Assembly: GCA_028291285.1 (NCBI GenBank) | Contig: JAQGIJ010000259.1 | Span: 1 to 7,850 of the forward strand | DNA: 7,850 nt | From: Phenylobacterium sp. | Lineage (GTDB): Bacteria; Pseudomonadota; Alphaproteobacteria; Caulobacterales; Caulobacteraceae | Direction of reading: 5' to 3' | Part shown: positions 1 to 5,851 of the stretch, piece by piece | Position numbering within the stretch: position 1 is the stretch's first letter | How the letters are laid out: every line of letters starts with the position of its first letter | The notes under the pieces: generated by a model | The model's database searches: none | Seen by the model: only the letters and a program-made list of their open reading frames with translations | What the model was told of the DNA's origin: nothing | Program-made: the position numbers and the translations under genes

Positions 1-246
1 CAGCCAGTCGGGAAACGGCTCGGCCCGCTTCAGCCCGCCCTCGTTGAAGTCGTAGCGCCAGCCGAAGGAGACCACCCGCCGGGCGCCCTCGAAGCCGTGG
101 AACTGGAACGGCTGGAAGGGCAGGGCCTCGAGCCGGGCGACCAGCGCCCGCTCCTCGTCCGGGCCGACGAACTGTGGCCGGTAGACGAAGCCCTCCGGCA
201 GGCCCGTGGGCTCCGCGTCGAAGAGGCTCGGCTGGGCGTGGGGCAT
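1..246 (-). CDS. alkB: AlkB-like 2-oxoglutarate/Fe(II) dioxygenase, N-terminal 82 residues (cut by window edge)
   Basis: Reading the minus strand from the ATG at 246 gives 82 uninterrupted codons that run off the left edge, beginning MPHAQPSLFDAEP. The stretch LPEGFVYRPQFVGPDEE (residues 16-32) followed by RRVVSFGWRYDF (56-67) resembles the N-terminal nucleotide-recognition part of the short AlkB-like dioxygenases common in alphaproteobacteria. This family oxidatively demethylates alkylated bases in DNA or RNA using Fe(II) and 2-oxoglutarate in the cytoplasm. The iron ligands (HxD...H) and the 2-oxoglutarate-binding arginines would lie beyond the edge, so activity cannot be judged. A GAGG sequence about 10 bases before the ATG can serve as ribosome binding site. 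The gene is divergent from the channel gene at 314. No LexA box was found in the 67-bp gap between them. The family call is by motif memory, moderately sure. Confidence 0.72.
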   Translation of the reverse strand, partial: MPHAQPSLFDAEPTGLPEGFVYRPQFVGPDEERALVARLEALPFQPFQFHGFEGARRVVSFGWRYDFNEGGLKRAEPFPDWL

Positions 247-313
247 GGTCGGTGAACCTCACCCGTCGCTCGCGGGTTTCCTAAGCCACGGCGGGGGCGC
301 CGGACCCAATCCC

Positions 314-1438
314 GTGAGCCTGACCGAAGAGCTGAAAGACCTGCAACCCTGGTTCGCCTGGGCGCCGCCCTGGGTGTTCACCCTGGTGCTGATGGCGCTG
401 GCGCTGCTCGTGGCGCTGACGGGGCATGCGCTGATCGTGCGGCTCGTCCGGCGCGGCGTGCGCGGCAATCAGTTCTGGGCGCCGCTGCTGGTGCGGACCC
501 GCGCGCCGGGCCGCCTGGCGATGGTGATCGTGGCGCTCAGCGCCGCCCTGGCCGCCTCGCCGCTGACGGCCCGGCAGACGGCCTTCGCCCAGCACGCCTT
601 CGCCATCGGCTTCATCGTGCTGGTGGGCTGGTGCGCCCTGATCGCAGTGGACCTGGCCGCGGTGCTCATCGCCCGGCGCGACCGCATGGACATCGCCGAC
701 AACCTGCTGGCGCGCAAGCACCTGACGCAGATCCGCATCCTGCAGCGTGCGGCGGCCTCGCTGGTGATCGTGGTGACCGTCGGCCTGGCGCTGATGACCA
801 TCAACCAGGTGCGCCAATGGGGCGTCAGCCTGCTGGCCGCCGGCGGCGCGGCCGGGGTCTTCGTGGGCCTGGCGCTGCAGCCGCTGCTCTCCAACCTGAT
901 GGCCGGGATCCAGATCGCCATGACCCAGCCGATCCGCCTGGACGACCAGGTGCTGGTCGAGGGCGAGGTCGGCAACGTCGAGGAGATCAACGCCACCTAT
1001 GTGGTGGTCCGCATCTGGGACGAGCGGCGCATGGTGCTTCCGCTCACCTACTTCCTGCAGAAGCCGTTCCAGAACTGGACCCGGGACACCGCCCAGCAGA
1101 CCGGGGCGGTGATGCTCTATGTCGACTATACGACGCCGGTCGAGCCGCTGCGGGCCAAGCTCGCCGAGCTGCTGCAGGCCTCGCCGCTGTGGGACCGGCG
1201 GGTCAACGCGCTGCAGGTGACCGACGCCAAGGAGCGGACCGTGGAGATCCGCTGCCTGATGAGCGCGGTCAACTCCGGCAAGCTGTTCGACCTGCGCTGC
1301 GCCGTGCGCGAGGCGCTGATCGCCTACCTGCATGAAGCCCTTCCGACCGCCCTGCCGCGCGATCGCCAGGAGGTGCTGACCGGCGAGCCCTGGCTGGACC
1401 CGCGCCGGCAGGACGGTGCGGAGCGGCGGCCGCAGTGA
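314..1438 (+). CDS. MscS-family mechanosensitive ion channel
   Basis: A small-conductance mechanosensitive channel of the inner membrane, expected to open on hypo-osmotic shock and release solutes. The 374-residue product has about five hydrophobic segments (near residues 20-45, 65-85, 95-120, 145-165 and 170-200). The last one is the pore-lining TM3-like helix: it is rich in Gly/Ala (GGAAGVFVGLALQPLLSNL, residues 177-195) and continues into the beta domain (PIRLDDQVLVEGEVGNVEEI). The motif KPFQNWTR (250-257) is typical of MscS relatives. The reading frame is open upstream to 206, but those extra residues would overlap the divergent AlkB-like gene and look non-coding, so the GTG at 314 (VSLTEELKDL) is preferred. 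An ATG at 245 is the alternative. No strong Shine-Dalgarno is visible before either, so the start is less certain than the family. It is larger than E. coli MscS (286 aa), like many proteobacterial paralogues. Confidence 0.87.
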   Translation: MSLTEELKDLQPWFAWAPPWVFTLVLMALALLVALTGHALIVRLVRRGVRGNQFWAPLLVRTRAPGRLAMVIVALSAALAASPLTARQTAFAQHAFAIGFIVLVGWCALIAVDLAAVLIARRDRMDIADNLLARKHLTQIRILQRAAASLVIVVTVGLALMTINQVRQWGVSLLAAGGAAGVFVGLALQPLLSNLMAGIQIAMTQPIRLDDQVLVEGEVGNVEEINATYVVVRIWDERRMVLPLTYFLQKPFQNWTRDTAQQTGAVMLYVDYTTPVEPLRAKLAELLQASPLWDRRVNALQVTDAKERTVEIRCLMSAVNSGKLFDLRCAVREALIAYLHEALPTALPRDRQEVLTGEPWLDPRRQDGAERRPQ

Positions 1439-1454
1439 AGCGCCGGCTCAAGCC

Positions 1455-1480
1455 GGAACCGCTCCGCTTCGCCGCCGGTT
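1455..1480 (+). promoter_or_regulatory. Putative EcfG/SigT-type general stress promoter (GGAAC-N17-GGTT)
   Basis: GGAAC at 1455-1459 is followed after 17 bases by GGTT at 1477-1480. The known alphaproteobacterial general stress sigma factor consensus is GGAAC-N16/17-CGTT, so there is one mismatch in the -10 element. A start site near 1487 would give a leader of about 20 bases that carries the strong ribosome binding site of the gene starting at 1507. The position right behind the channel stop codon suggests that the small gene is not simply co-transcribed with the channel. Motif-based inference. Confidence 0.45.
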
Positions 1481-1506
1481 GGCCTCGACCTACGACGGAG
1501 GAGAGG

Positions 1507-1827
1507 ATGAACGGACAGGACAATCTTGGTTCGCCGCAAGGCGGCGGGCCGCAGGGCGAGCCGGTGGAAGGCAGCCTCACCGACGGCGGAAGCCTGCCGG
1601 GCGAGGGGCGCGAGGACCGCAGCTTCGGCGCCGGCCGCAAGCCGCATGGCCCCGCCGCCGCGGACGACCCTGCCGTCACCGGCGCGACCGATGGCGGCGA
1701 TGCGGCCGTCTCCGGCGTGATCGTCGCGCGCAAGATCTTCCAGGGCTCCGGCGTCATCGAGAGCGGCCCAGGCGAGGCCGCGTCGACGACCGGACCGGGC
1801 GGCCGCAAGGACGTTCCGCCGCGCTGA
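1507..1827 (+). CDS. Small glycine-rich hypothetical protein (106 aa), probably disordered
   Basis: I do not recognise this family. The ATG at 1507 is preceded by GGAGGAGAGG (1497-1506), one of the best ribosome binding sites in the window. This decides the start over an in-frame GTG at 1435 that overlaps the channel stop. The 106-residue product has no signal peptide or membrane helix. Residues 1-65 are rich in Gly, Pro, Asp and Glu and look disordered. A short hydrophobic patch, VSGVIVARKIFQGSGVIESG (68-87), is the only segment that could fold or act as a binding motif, and the tail is again Gly/Pro-rich and basic. A stress-type promoter lies at 1455-1480, a perfect hairpin follows the stop, and the convergent neighbour is a DUF4142 lipoprotein with a similar promoter, so a role in stress survival is a reasonable guess. 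No function can be assigned from sequence. Confidence 0.68.
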   Translation: MNGQDNLGSPQGGGPQGEPVEGSLTDGGSLPGEGREDRSFGAGRKPHGPAAADDPAVTGATDGGDAAVSGVIVARKIFQGSGVIESGPGEAASTTGPGGRKDVPPR

Positions 1828-1842
1828 CCGCGGCGAAGGAGA

Positions 1843-1870
1843 ACGGCGGCCGTCGCGAGACGGCCGCCGT
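1843..1870. terminator. Perfect 12-bp hairpin with GCGA tetraloop, probable bidirectional terminator
   Basis: Bases 1843-1854 pair perfectly with 1859-1870, closed by GCGA, a GNRA-type loop. The hairpin sits between the stop codons of two convergent genes (1827 on plus, 1887 on minus), so it can end transcripts from both sides. A weak T run (ATTTC) follows on the plus strand; no U tract follows on the minus side. It is therefore a strong hairpin with a poor tail, as is common in GC-rich alphaproteobacteria. Confidence 0.6.
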
Positions 1871-1886
1871 GATTTCGGCGCTCAGG

Positions 1887-2558
1887 CTACTGGGAATTGC
1901 CGGCGGGCGCGCCGCTCAGCTTGGCCTGGATCGCCTTGGCCTTGTCGAGGTGCGCCTGCACCTTCGGCACGGTCTTGGCGGCGGCGGCCTTCAGGCCGGG
2001 GTCGTCGCCGTTCTGGGCGTAGCCGTTGAGCAGCGTGAGCGTCTCCTCGTGGGCCGCGACCTGCTGGTCGATGTAGGTCTTGTCGAAATCGGCCGGGCCG
2101 GCGGCCTTCAGGTTGTCCAGGAAGCCGTTGCGGCGCTGATCCAGGTCGGTCGGCGGCGTCTTGCCGGACTTGGCGATCACCGGCTTCATCTCGTTGCCGA
2201 GCGCGGTGTGGTCGGTGACCATCATCTTGGCGAAGGCCTTCACGTCGGCGTTCTTGGACTTCTGCTCGGCGATCTTGGCGGCCTGGATCTCGTAGGTGTT
2301 GCCCTGCACGAGATTGTTCACGAACGCGCCCGTGTCGTGCGAGCCGAGCGTCGAAGCCGAGGTCGCGCCGACGGCGGCGCCCATGGCGTCCTGCGCCTTG
2401 TTGACCGGCGTCGACTGGCCGGGATTGGCCTCCGACATCATGCTGTTGCCGCCCGCCGTGTTCCCGGTGTCGGCGGTGTTCCCACCAGCCTTCTTGTTGC
2501 AGGCGGCCAGCGTGAGCGTGGCGGCGACCGCCGCGGTCAGAAGCAGTGTGCGTTTCAT
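1887..2558 (-). CDS. DUF4142 domain lipoprotein (ferritin-like fold family)
   Basis: The 223-residue product begins with a lipoprotein signal: MKRT, a hydrophobic stretch, and the lipobox LAAC with Cys20 as the lipidated residue. A low-complexity linker rich in Gly, Asn, Thr and Ser (21-70) follows. The DUF4142 domain covers about 77-212, with the motifs FVNNLVQGNTYEIQAAKIA (79-97), VTDHTALG (114-121), DQQVAAHEETLTLL (164-177) and KVQAHLDKAK (199-208). DUF4142 proteins form a helical bundle related to ferritin-like domains; His117, His170, Glu171 and His203 are visible candidate ligands. The biochemical role of the family is not established; members are frequent in stress regulons of soil bacteria. 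A GGGAG sequence stands upstream of the ATG at 2558. It is expected in the periplasm, anchored to a membrane. It is convergent with the small gene at 1507 and divergent from the kinase at 2825. Confidence 0.88.
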   Translation of the reverse strand: MKRTLLLTAAVAATLTLAACNKKAGGNTADTGNTAGGNSMMSEANPGQSTPVNKAQDAMGAAVGATSASTLGSHDTGAFVNNLVQGNTYEIQAAKIAEQKSKNADVKAFAKMMVTDHTALGNEMKPVIAKSGKTPPTDLDQRRNGFLDNLKAAGPADFDKTYIDQQVAAHEETLTLLNGYAQNGDDPGLKAAAAKTVPKVQAHLDKAKAIQAKLSGAPAGNSQ

Positions 2559-2591
2559 GTGGCGTCTCCCGGTGTTGACTTCGCCGTCAAA

Positions 2592-2616
2592 AACCCCCGC
2601 TGGCCGCGCCGGTTCC
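2592..2616 (-). promoter_or_regulatory. Putative EcfG/SigT-type general stress promoter of the DUF4142 gene
   Basis: On the minus strand GGAAC (2616-2612) is followed after 16 bases by GGTT (2595-2592), one mismatch from GGAAC-N16/17-CGTT. A start near 2585 would give a leader of about 27 bases with the GGGAG ribosome binding site. Spacing and orientation fit the lipoprotein gene exactly. Motif-based inference. Confidence 0.47.
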
Positions 2617-2643
2617 GCTTGCGATCAACTTTTCGTGCAAGAT

Positions 2644-2669
2644 GGCCCCCGCTCGGGACGGCGGGGGCC
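2644..2669. repeat. Perfect 9-bp inverted repeat in the divergent DUF4142/kinase gap
   Basis: GGCCCCCGC (2644-2652) pairs with GCGGGGGCC (2661-2669) around an 8-base loop. It lies upstream of both genes in the 266-bp gap 2559-2824, just upstream of the putative stress promoter. It could be an operator or the end of a leader RNA; no T tract marks it as a terminator. The rest of the gap holds a short CTTG-CT-CAAG inverted repeat (2676-2685), a 6-bp hairpin GCGGCG-CTTT-CGCCGC (2745-2760) and a CCGGCGCCGG palindrome (2762-2771). No convincing kinase promoter was identified. Confidence 0.4.
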
Positions 2670-2824
2670 GGAAGTCTTGCTCAAGCGCGGGACTGGAGAA
2701 ACCCGCACAGAACAAATGCCTAGACCACGGCCAAGGTTCCTGGAGCGGCGCTTTCGCCGCGCCGGCGCCGGAACCCGCGCCGCGATCCGTGCGATAAGGA
2801 CATTCGCATCCAGAGGGGGGCGCT

Positions 2825-3742
2825 GTGGCCGAGGTCGTCGCAATCGGAGAATGCATGGTGGAGGTGGGGCTGATCGGCCCCGGCCAGGCCGCGCTCGGCT
2901 ATGCCGGAGACACCTTCAACACCGCGGTCTATCTGCGCCGGCTGGGCCGCTCCGTCGCCTATGGCACGGCGGTCGGCGGGGACGATCCGTTCAGCGCCGG
3001 CATCCTGAGGCTGATGGCCGACGAGGGCGTCGACGCGAGCCTGGTGCGCCAGGTCGAAGGCCGGCTGCCGGGGGTCTACGCCATCGACCGCGACCCGGCG
3101 GGCGAGCGGCGCTTCTTCTACTGGCGCGCGGAGTCCCCGGCGCGCGACTATTTCGCCCTCGCCGACCGCGACGCCCTGCACAGGGCGGTGACCGAGGCCA
3201 AGCTCGTCTACGTCTCCGGCGTGACCCTGGCGATCATCGGCGAGGCCGGCCGCCAGGTGCTGCTCGAGCTACTCGCCGCGGCCAAGGCGGCCGGCGCAGC
3301 GGTGGCGCTCGACCCCAACCACCGCCCGCAGCTCTGGCGCAGCCCGGACGAGGCGCGGGCGGCGATCGAGGCGGTGATCCCGTACTGCCGCTACGTCTCC
3401 ACTGGCGCCTCGGACCTTGCCGGCCTGTTCGGCGAGGCAGGGAGCGCCAAGGCGCAGGCCTGGGCGGCCGACGGCGTGGAGGTGGTGATCCGCGCCGACG
3501 ACTACGCGGTCACGGTCCGTCTCGGCGGCGAGACGCTGAAGCTTCCGCCCGATCCGCCGGTCCGTGCGCTGGACACCACCGGCGCGGGCGACGCCTTCAA
3601 CGCCGGCTATCTGTGGGCCCGGCTGGCCGGTCGTGAGCCGCGCGCGGCGGTGCGCACGGCGCGGCGGCTGGCCAACTTCGTGGTGCAGCACATCGGCGCG
3701 ATCATTCCGCGAGCAGCCATGCAGGCGGCGCAGGCGTCCTGA
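2825..3742 (+). CDS. kdgK: 2-keto-3-deoxygluconate kinase, PfkB/ribokinase family
   Basis: Predicted to phosphorylate 2-keto-3-deoxygluconate with ATP to 2-keto-3-deoxy-6-phosphogluconate, feeding the lower Entner-Doudoroff pathway in the cytoplasm. The 305-residue length is normal. The N-terminal GECMVEV (8-14) and the substrate-site segment YAGDTFNTAVYLRRLG (26-41) are typical of KDG kinases. FFYWRAESPARDYF lies in the substrate lid region and ALDPNHRPQLWR in the central part. The PfkB signature DTTGAGDAFNAGYL (250-263) carries the catalytic Asp256 and the anion hole. The start is GTG at 2825, preceded by AGAGGGGGG. No Entner-Doudoroff or uronate genes lie beside it in this window, so it seems to stand alone. 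A related 2-keto-sugar or fructose kinase is possible, but the Y-A-G-D-T-F-N motif favours KDG. Confidence 0.88.
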   Translation: MAEVVAIGECMVEVGLIGPGQAALGYAGDTFNTAVYLRRLGRSVAYGTAVGGDDPFSAGILRLMADEGVDASLVRQVEGRLPGVYAIDRDPAGERRFFYWRAESPARDYFALADRDALHRAVTEAKLVYVSGVTLAIIGEAGRQVLLELLAAAKAAGAAVALDPNHRPQLWRSPDEARAAIEAVIPYCRYVSTGASDLAGLFGEAGSAKAQAWAADGVEVVIRADDYAVTVRLGGETLKLPPDPPVRALDTTGAGDAFNAGYLWARLAGREPRAAVRTARRLANFVVQHIGAIIPRAAMQAAQAS

Positions 3743-3765
3743 AGGCCAGGCTAAGATCGCGAAGG

Positions 3766-3811
3766 GGACCGGCCCGACTGGAGTGGGGCTCGCGTGTGAG
3801 CGGGCCGGTCC
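3766..3811. terminator. 11-bp perfect stem-loop between convergent genes, probable terminator
   Basis: GGACCGGCCCG (3766-3776) pairs perfectly with CGGGCCGGTCC (3801-3811) around a 24-base loop. It follows the kinase stop by 23 bases and can end that transcript. Read on the minus strand it forms the 3' part of the candidate small RNA. No clean T tract follows on either strand, so a Rho-dependent or processing role is also possible. Confidence 0.5.
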
Positions 3812-3843
3812 GTTCGGCGTGCGGAATGAACACGGGGAACGTG
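3766..3843 (-). ncRNA. Candidate stress-induced small RNA (about 80-90 nt)
   Basis: Inferred from a promoter and RNA structure, not from homology. The minus-strand promoter at 3848-3873 would start transcription near 3840-3843. The RNA would open with CACG-UUCCC-CGUG (3843-3831), a small hairpin showing a C-rich loop. A GUUC/GAAC pair (3831-3828 with 3815-3812) is an alternative fold. It would end in the strong stem 3811-3801/3776-3766. No open reading frame with a ribosome binding site is seen in it. The Caulobacter sRNA GsrN is known to depend on SigT and to use a C-rich 5' loop to bind G-rich mRNA leaders; the layout here is similar. I cannot confirm sequence homology, and the exact ends are estimates. 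Confidence 0.45.
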
Positions 3844-3847
3844 CCTA

Positions 3848-3873
3848 AACGTCGGCATTATAAGTCGAGTTCC
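3848..3873 (-). promoter_or_regulatory. Full-consensus EcfG/SigT-type promoter (GGAAC-N17-CGTT) in a convergent gap
   Basis: On the minus strand GGAAC (3873-3869) and CGTT (3851-3848) are separated by exactly 17 bases, with no mismatch to the general stress response consensus. The spacer contains TATAAT (3862-3857), so a vegetative promoter is also conceivable. It lies 23 bases beyond the stop of the acyl-CoA dehydrogenase gene and points away from it toward the kinase 3' end, so no protein gene is downstream on this strand. The local sequence is richer in A/T than its surroundings. Confidence 0.55.
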
Positions 3874-3895
3874 AGACAATACCGAAAAGGTTCCG

Positions 3896-5110
3896 CTATT
3901 TCGGGTCGGGCAGCGCGAGCACGCGCTTGGAGATGATGTTGAGGTTCACCTCCGAGGTGCCGCCCTCGATGGAATTGCCCTTGGCCCGCAGCCAGCCGCG
4001 GGTGGCGGTCCGCTCGGCCTCGTCGAACCCCGGCCCCGCCCAGCCCAGCCCCTGGGCGCCCATGGCCTCGATCATCAGCTCGCTGCGCTCCTGGGCGAAG
4101 CTGGCGGCGGCGTACTTGATGATCGAGATCGCCGGGGAGGGGCCGGTCCTGGACGCCTCGGCCTCGGCGTCGGTGCGCGCGATGGTCAGGTTGAGGCAGC
4201 GGAAGTCCATCTTGTTGCGCGTGATCCGGCCGCGCAGATCGCCGTCGGCGAGGCGGCCCTGCGCGTCCTTGCCCAGGTAGCGCTTGGCGATCTCGGCCAG
4301 GTCGCCCGGCGCCCCGCCGGCCAGGCCGCCGCCCGCGCCGAAGCCCGCGCCGACGTTGCGGCGCTCGTATTCCAGCAGCCGCTTGGCGATCGGCCAGCCG
4401 CCGTTCACCCCGCCCACCATGTTCTCCTTCGGGATTTTCACGTCGGTGAAGAAGGTCTCGCAGAACGGGCTCTCGCCGCTGATCAGCTGGATCGGCCGGG
4501 TCTCGACGCCGGGCGTGGCCATGTCGATCAGCACGAAGGAGACGCCGCCCTGCTTGCGGCTGGTGTCGGTGCGCACCAGGCAGAAGCACCAGTCGGCCTT
4601 GTTGGCGTAGCTGGTCCAGACCTTCTGGCCGTTGATCAGCCAGTGGTCGCCCTTGTCCTCGCAGCGGGTCGAGAGGCCCGCCAGGTCCGAGCCGGCGCCG
4701 GGCTCCGAATAGCCCTGGCACCAGCGGATCTCGCCTCTGGCGATCTTCGGCAGGTGGTCGCGCTTCTGCACCTCGTCGCCGTACTCGATCAGCGCCGGGC
4801 CCAGCATCATCACGCCGAAGGAGATCAGCGGCGGGCGATATCCCCCGGCGGCCAGCTCCTCGCGCAGCACCTCGGACTCGGTGACGGAAAGCCCGGCGCC
4901 GCCGTACTCGGTGGGGAAGGTGGGCGCGGTCAGGCCCCGCTCCGCGGCGCGGCGCATCCAGACGATCTGCGGATCCTGCGAGTCGACGAAACGGCGGCCG
5001 GCGAACAGCGCCTCCGGATCTGTGGCGACGTTGGGGTTGCGCAGCTCGGGCGGATAGGCGGCCGCCAGCCAGGCGCGGATCTCGGTGCGGAAGCTCTCGA
5101 GGTCGGACAT
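3896..5110 (-). CDS. Acyl-CoA dehydrogenase family protein
   Basis: An FAD-dependent flavoenzyme of 404 residues expected to oxidise an acyl-CoA thioester to the 2-enoyl-CoA and pass electrons to electron transfer flavoprotein. Domains in order: the N-terminal helical domain (1-130) with APTFPTEYGGAG (62-73); the middle beta domain with the flavin-site motif YSEPGAGSDLAGL (134-146) and NGQKVWTS (160-167); and the C-terminal helical domain with IEGGTSEVNLNIISKRVL (381-398). The residue aligning with the catalytic Glu of medium-chain enzymes (YEGT) appears to be Gly383, with Glu382 next to it, as in relatives carrying IYGGTSE. The substrate may thus be a branched, aromatic or steroid-like acyl-CoA, but this cannot be decided here. 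The ATG at 5110 has AGAGAAGAG upstream. The stop lies 67 bp after the FMN reductase stop on the same strand-wise run, suggesting co-transcription from the reductase. Confidence 0.93.
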   Translation of the reverse strand: MSDLESFRTEIRAWLAAAYPPELRNPNVATDPEALFAGRRFVDSQDPQIVWMRRAAERGLTAPTFPTEYGGAGLSVTESEVLREELAAGGYRPPLISFGVMMLGPALIEYGDEVQKRDHLPKIARGEIRWCQGYSEPGAGSDLAGLSTRCEDKGDHWLINGQKVWTSYANKADWCFCLVRTDTSRKQGGVSFVLIDMATPGVETRPIQLISGESPFCETFFTDVKIPKENMVGGVNGGWPIAKRLLEYERRNVGAGFGAGGGLAGGAPGDLAEIAKRYLGKDAQGRLADGDLRGRITRNKMDFRCLNLTIARTDAEAEASRTGPSPAISIIKYAAASFAQERSELMIEAMGAQGLGWAGPGFDEAERTATRGWLRAKGNSIEGGTSEVNLNIISKRVLALPDPK

Positions 5111-5177
5111 GGCTCTTCTCTTATCGGCGGCGCACCGCGGGTGGAAGCGCCTGCGACGCCGCGCGACGGCCCTGCGC

Positions 5178-5768
5178 TCAGTAGGGCGGCGGCCGCACCA
5201 GCCGCTGGGCCCTGGCCGCTTCAGTCCACCAGGCGAGGTCGTCGGCGAAGCGCGGGAAGGCCCGTTCCAGCGCAGCGCCTGGGTCGCCGATCGGCGACCC
5301 GCTCGCGTCCAGCGTCTGGGCGATCGGCCCCACGCTCAGGGTGCTGGAGACGACGACCATGCCCATCTCCGCGAGCGTGTTGTGCCAGGCATAGGCCGAG
5401 CGCACGCCGGAGAAGCGGCCGGCCGAGTAGCTGGCGATAGCGGCGGGGCGCCAGAACCATTCCTCGAGGAAGTGGTCGGTGAGGTTCTTCAGCCCGGGCT
5501 GGACGCCCCAGTTGTACTCGCCGGTGACGAAGACGAAGGCGTCGGCCGCGACGATCTTCTGCGCCAGCTGCTCCAGGGCGGGCGGCGCCGCGCCCTTCGG
5601 GTGCTCCTTGTACATCAGGTCCAGCATCGGCAGGCCCACGGCGCGGGCGTCGATCAGCTCCGCCTCCGCGCCCAGCGCTTGAAACCGCGCGGTGACGAAG
5701 TCCGCCAGGCGGATGCCCATGCGGGTGCGGCGGTAGGAGCCGTAGAAGATCAGGATCTTGTCAGCCAT
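5178..5768 (-). CDS. NAD(P)H-dependent FMN reductase (flavodoxin-like fold)
   Basis: A cytoplasmic flavoprotein of 196 residues, predicted to reduce FMN, quinones, azo dyes or similar acceptors with NAD(P)H. The N-terminal strand and phosphate loop read KILIFYGSYRRTRMG (4-18), with GSYR binding the FMN phosphate. The second flavin motif is VTGEYNWGVQPGLKNLTDH (81-99), matching the family's PEYN...PGxLKN. A third, YSAGRFSGVRSA (114-125), follows. Length is normal. The start ATG at 5768 has GGGGGAAG upstream at a slightly long spacing. It precedes the acyl-CoA dehydrogenase gene with a 67-bp gap, so both may form one unit, and it stands 83 bp behind radC. The natural acceptor cannot be told from sequence. 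Confidence 0.89.
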   Translation of the reverse strand: MADKILIFYGSYRRTRMGIRLADFVTARFQALGAEAELIDARAVGLPMLDLMYKEHPKGAAPPALEQLAQKIVAADAFVFVTGEYNWGVQPGLKNLTDHFLEEWFWRPAAIASYSAGRFSGVRSAYAWHNTLAEMGMVVVSSTLSVGPIAQTLDASGSPIGDPGAALERAFPRFADDLAWWTEAARAQRLVRPPPY

Positions 5769-5851
5769 CGACAGGTCTTCCCCCAGCCGGCATTCCAGCG
5801 GCCAGCTTAGACGCTCGCGGCCATCTCCGCCGCCCTGCGCGGCCTTGCGGC

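Noticed and set aside
281..1333. Long open frame on the minus strand opposite the MscS gene
   Set aside because: Rich in His, Gln, Arg and Gly with no family motif; a typical shadow frame in GC-rich DNA opposite a clear gene.
1435..1506. In-frame GTG start at 1435 overlapping the channel stop for the small gene
   Set aside because: The ATG at 1507 has a far better ribosome binding site, and the intervening stretch carries the putative promoter.
2612..2626. GTTC-N7-GATC, a near LexA box upstream of the DUF4142 gene
   Set aside because: The second half-site has a mismatch in a core base, and the first half is part of the GGAAC element, so chance overlap is likelier.
1416..2723. Long plus-strand open frame across the small gene and opposite DUF4142
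   Set aside because: Low-complexity Arg/Gly/Leu/Val product crossing two supported genes and a terminator; no motif.
2769..2795. GGAAC on the plus strand upstream of kdgK
   Set aside because: No CGTT or GGTT follows at 16-17 bases, so it does not form a stress-type promoter.
3882..3904. CCGAAA/TTTCGG inverted repeat at the stop of the acyl-CoA dehydrogenase gene
   Set aside because: Only six pairs, half of them A/T, overlapping the coding end and without a T tract; too weak to call a terminator.
4643..5440. Plus-strand open frame opposite the acyl-CoA dehydrogenase and FMN reductase genes
   Set aside because: Both genes on the other strand have clear family motifs; this product has none and is compositionally a shadow.
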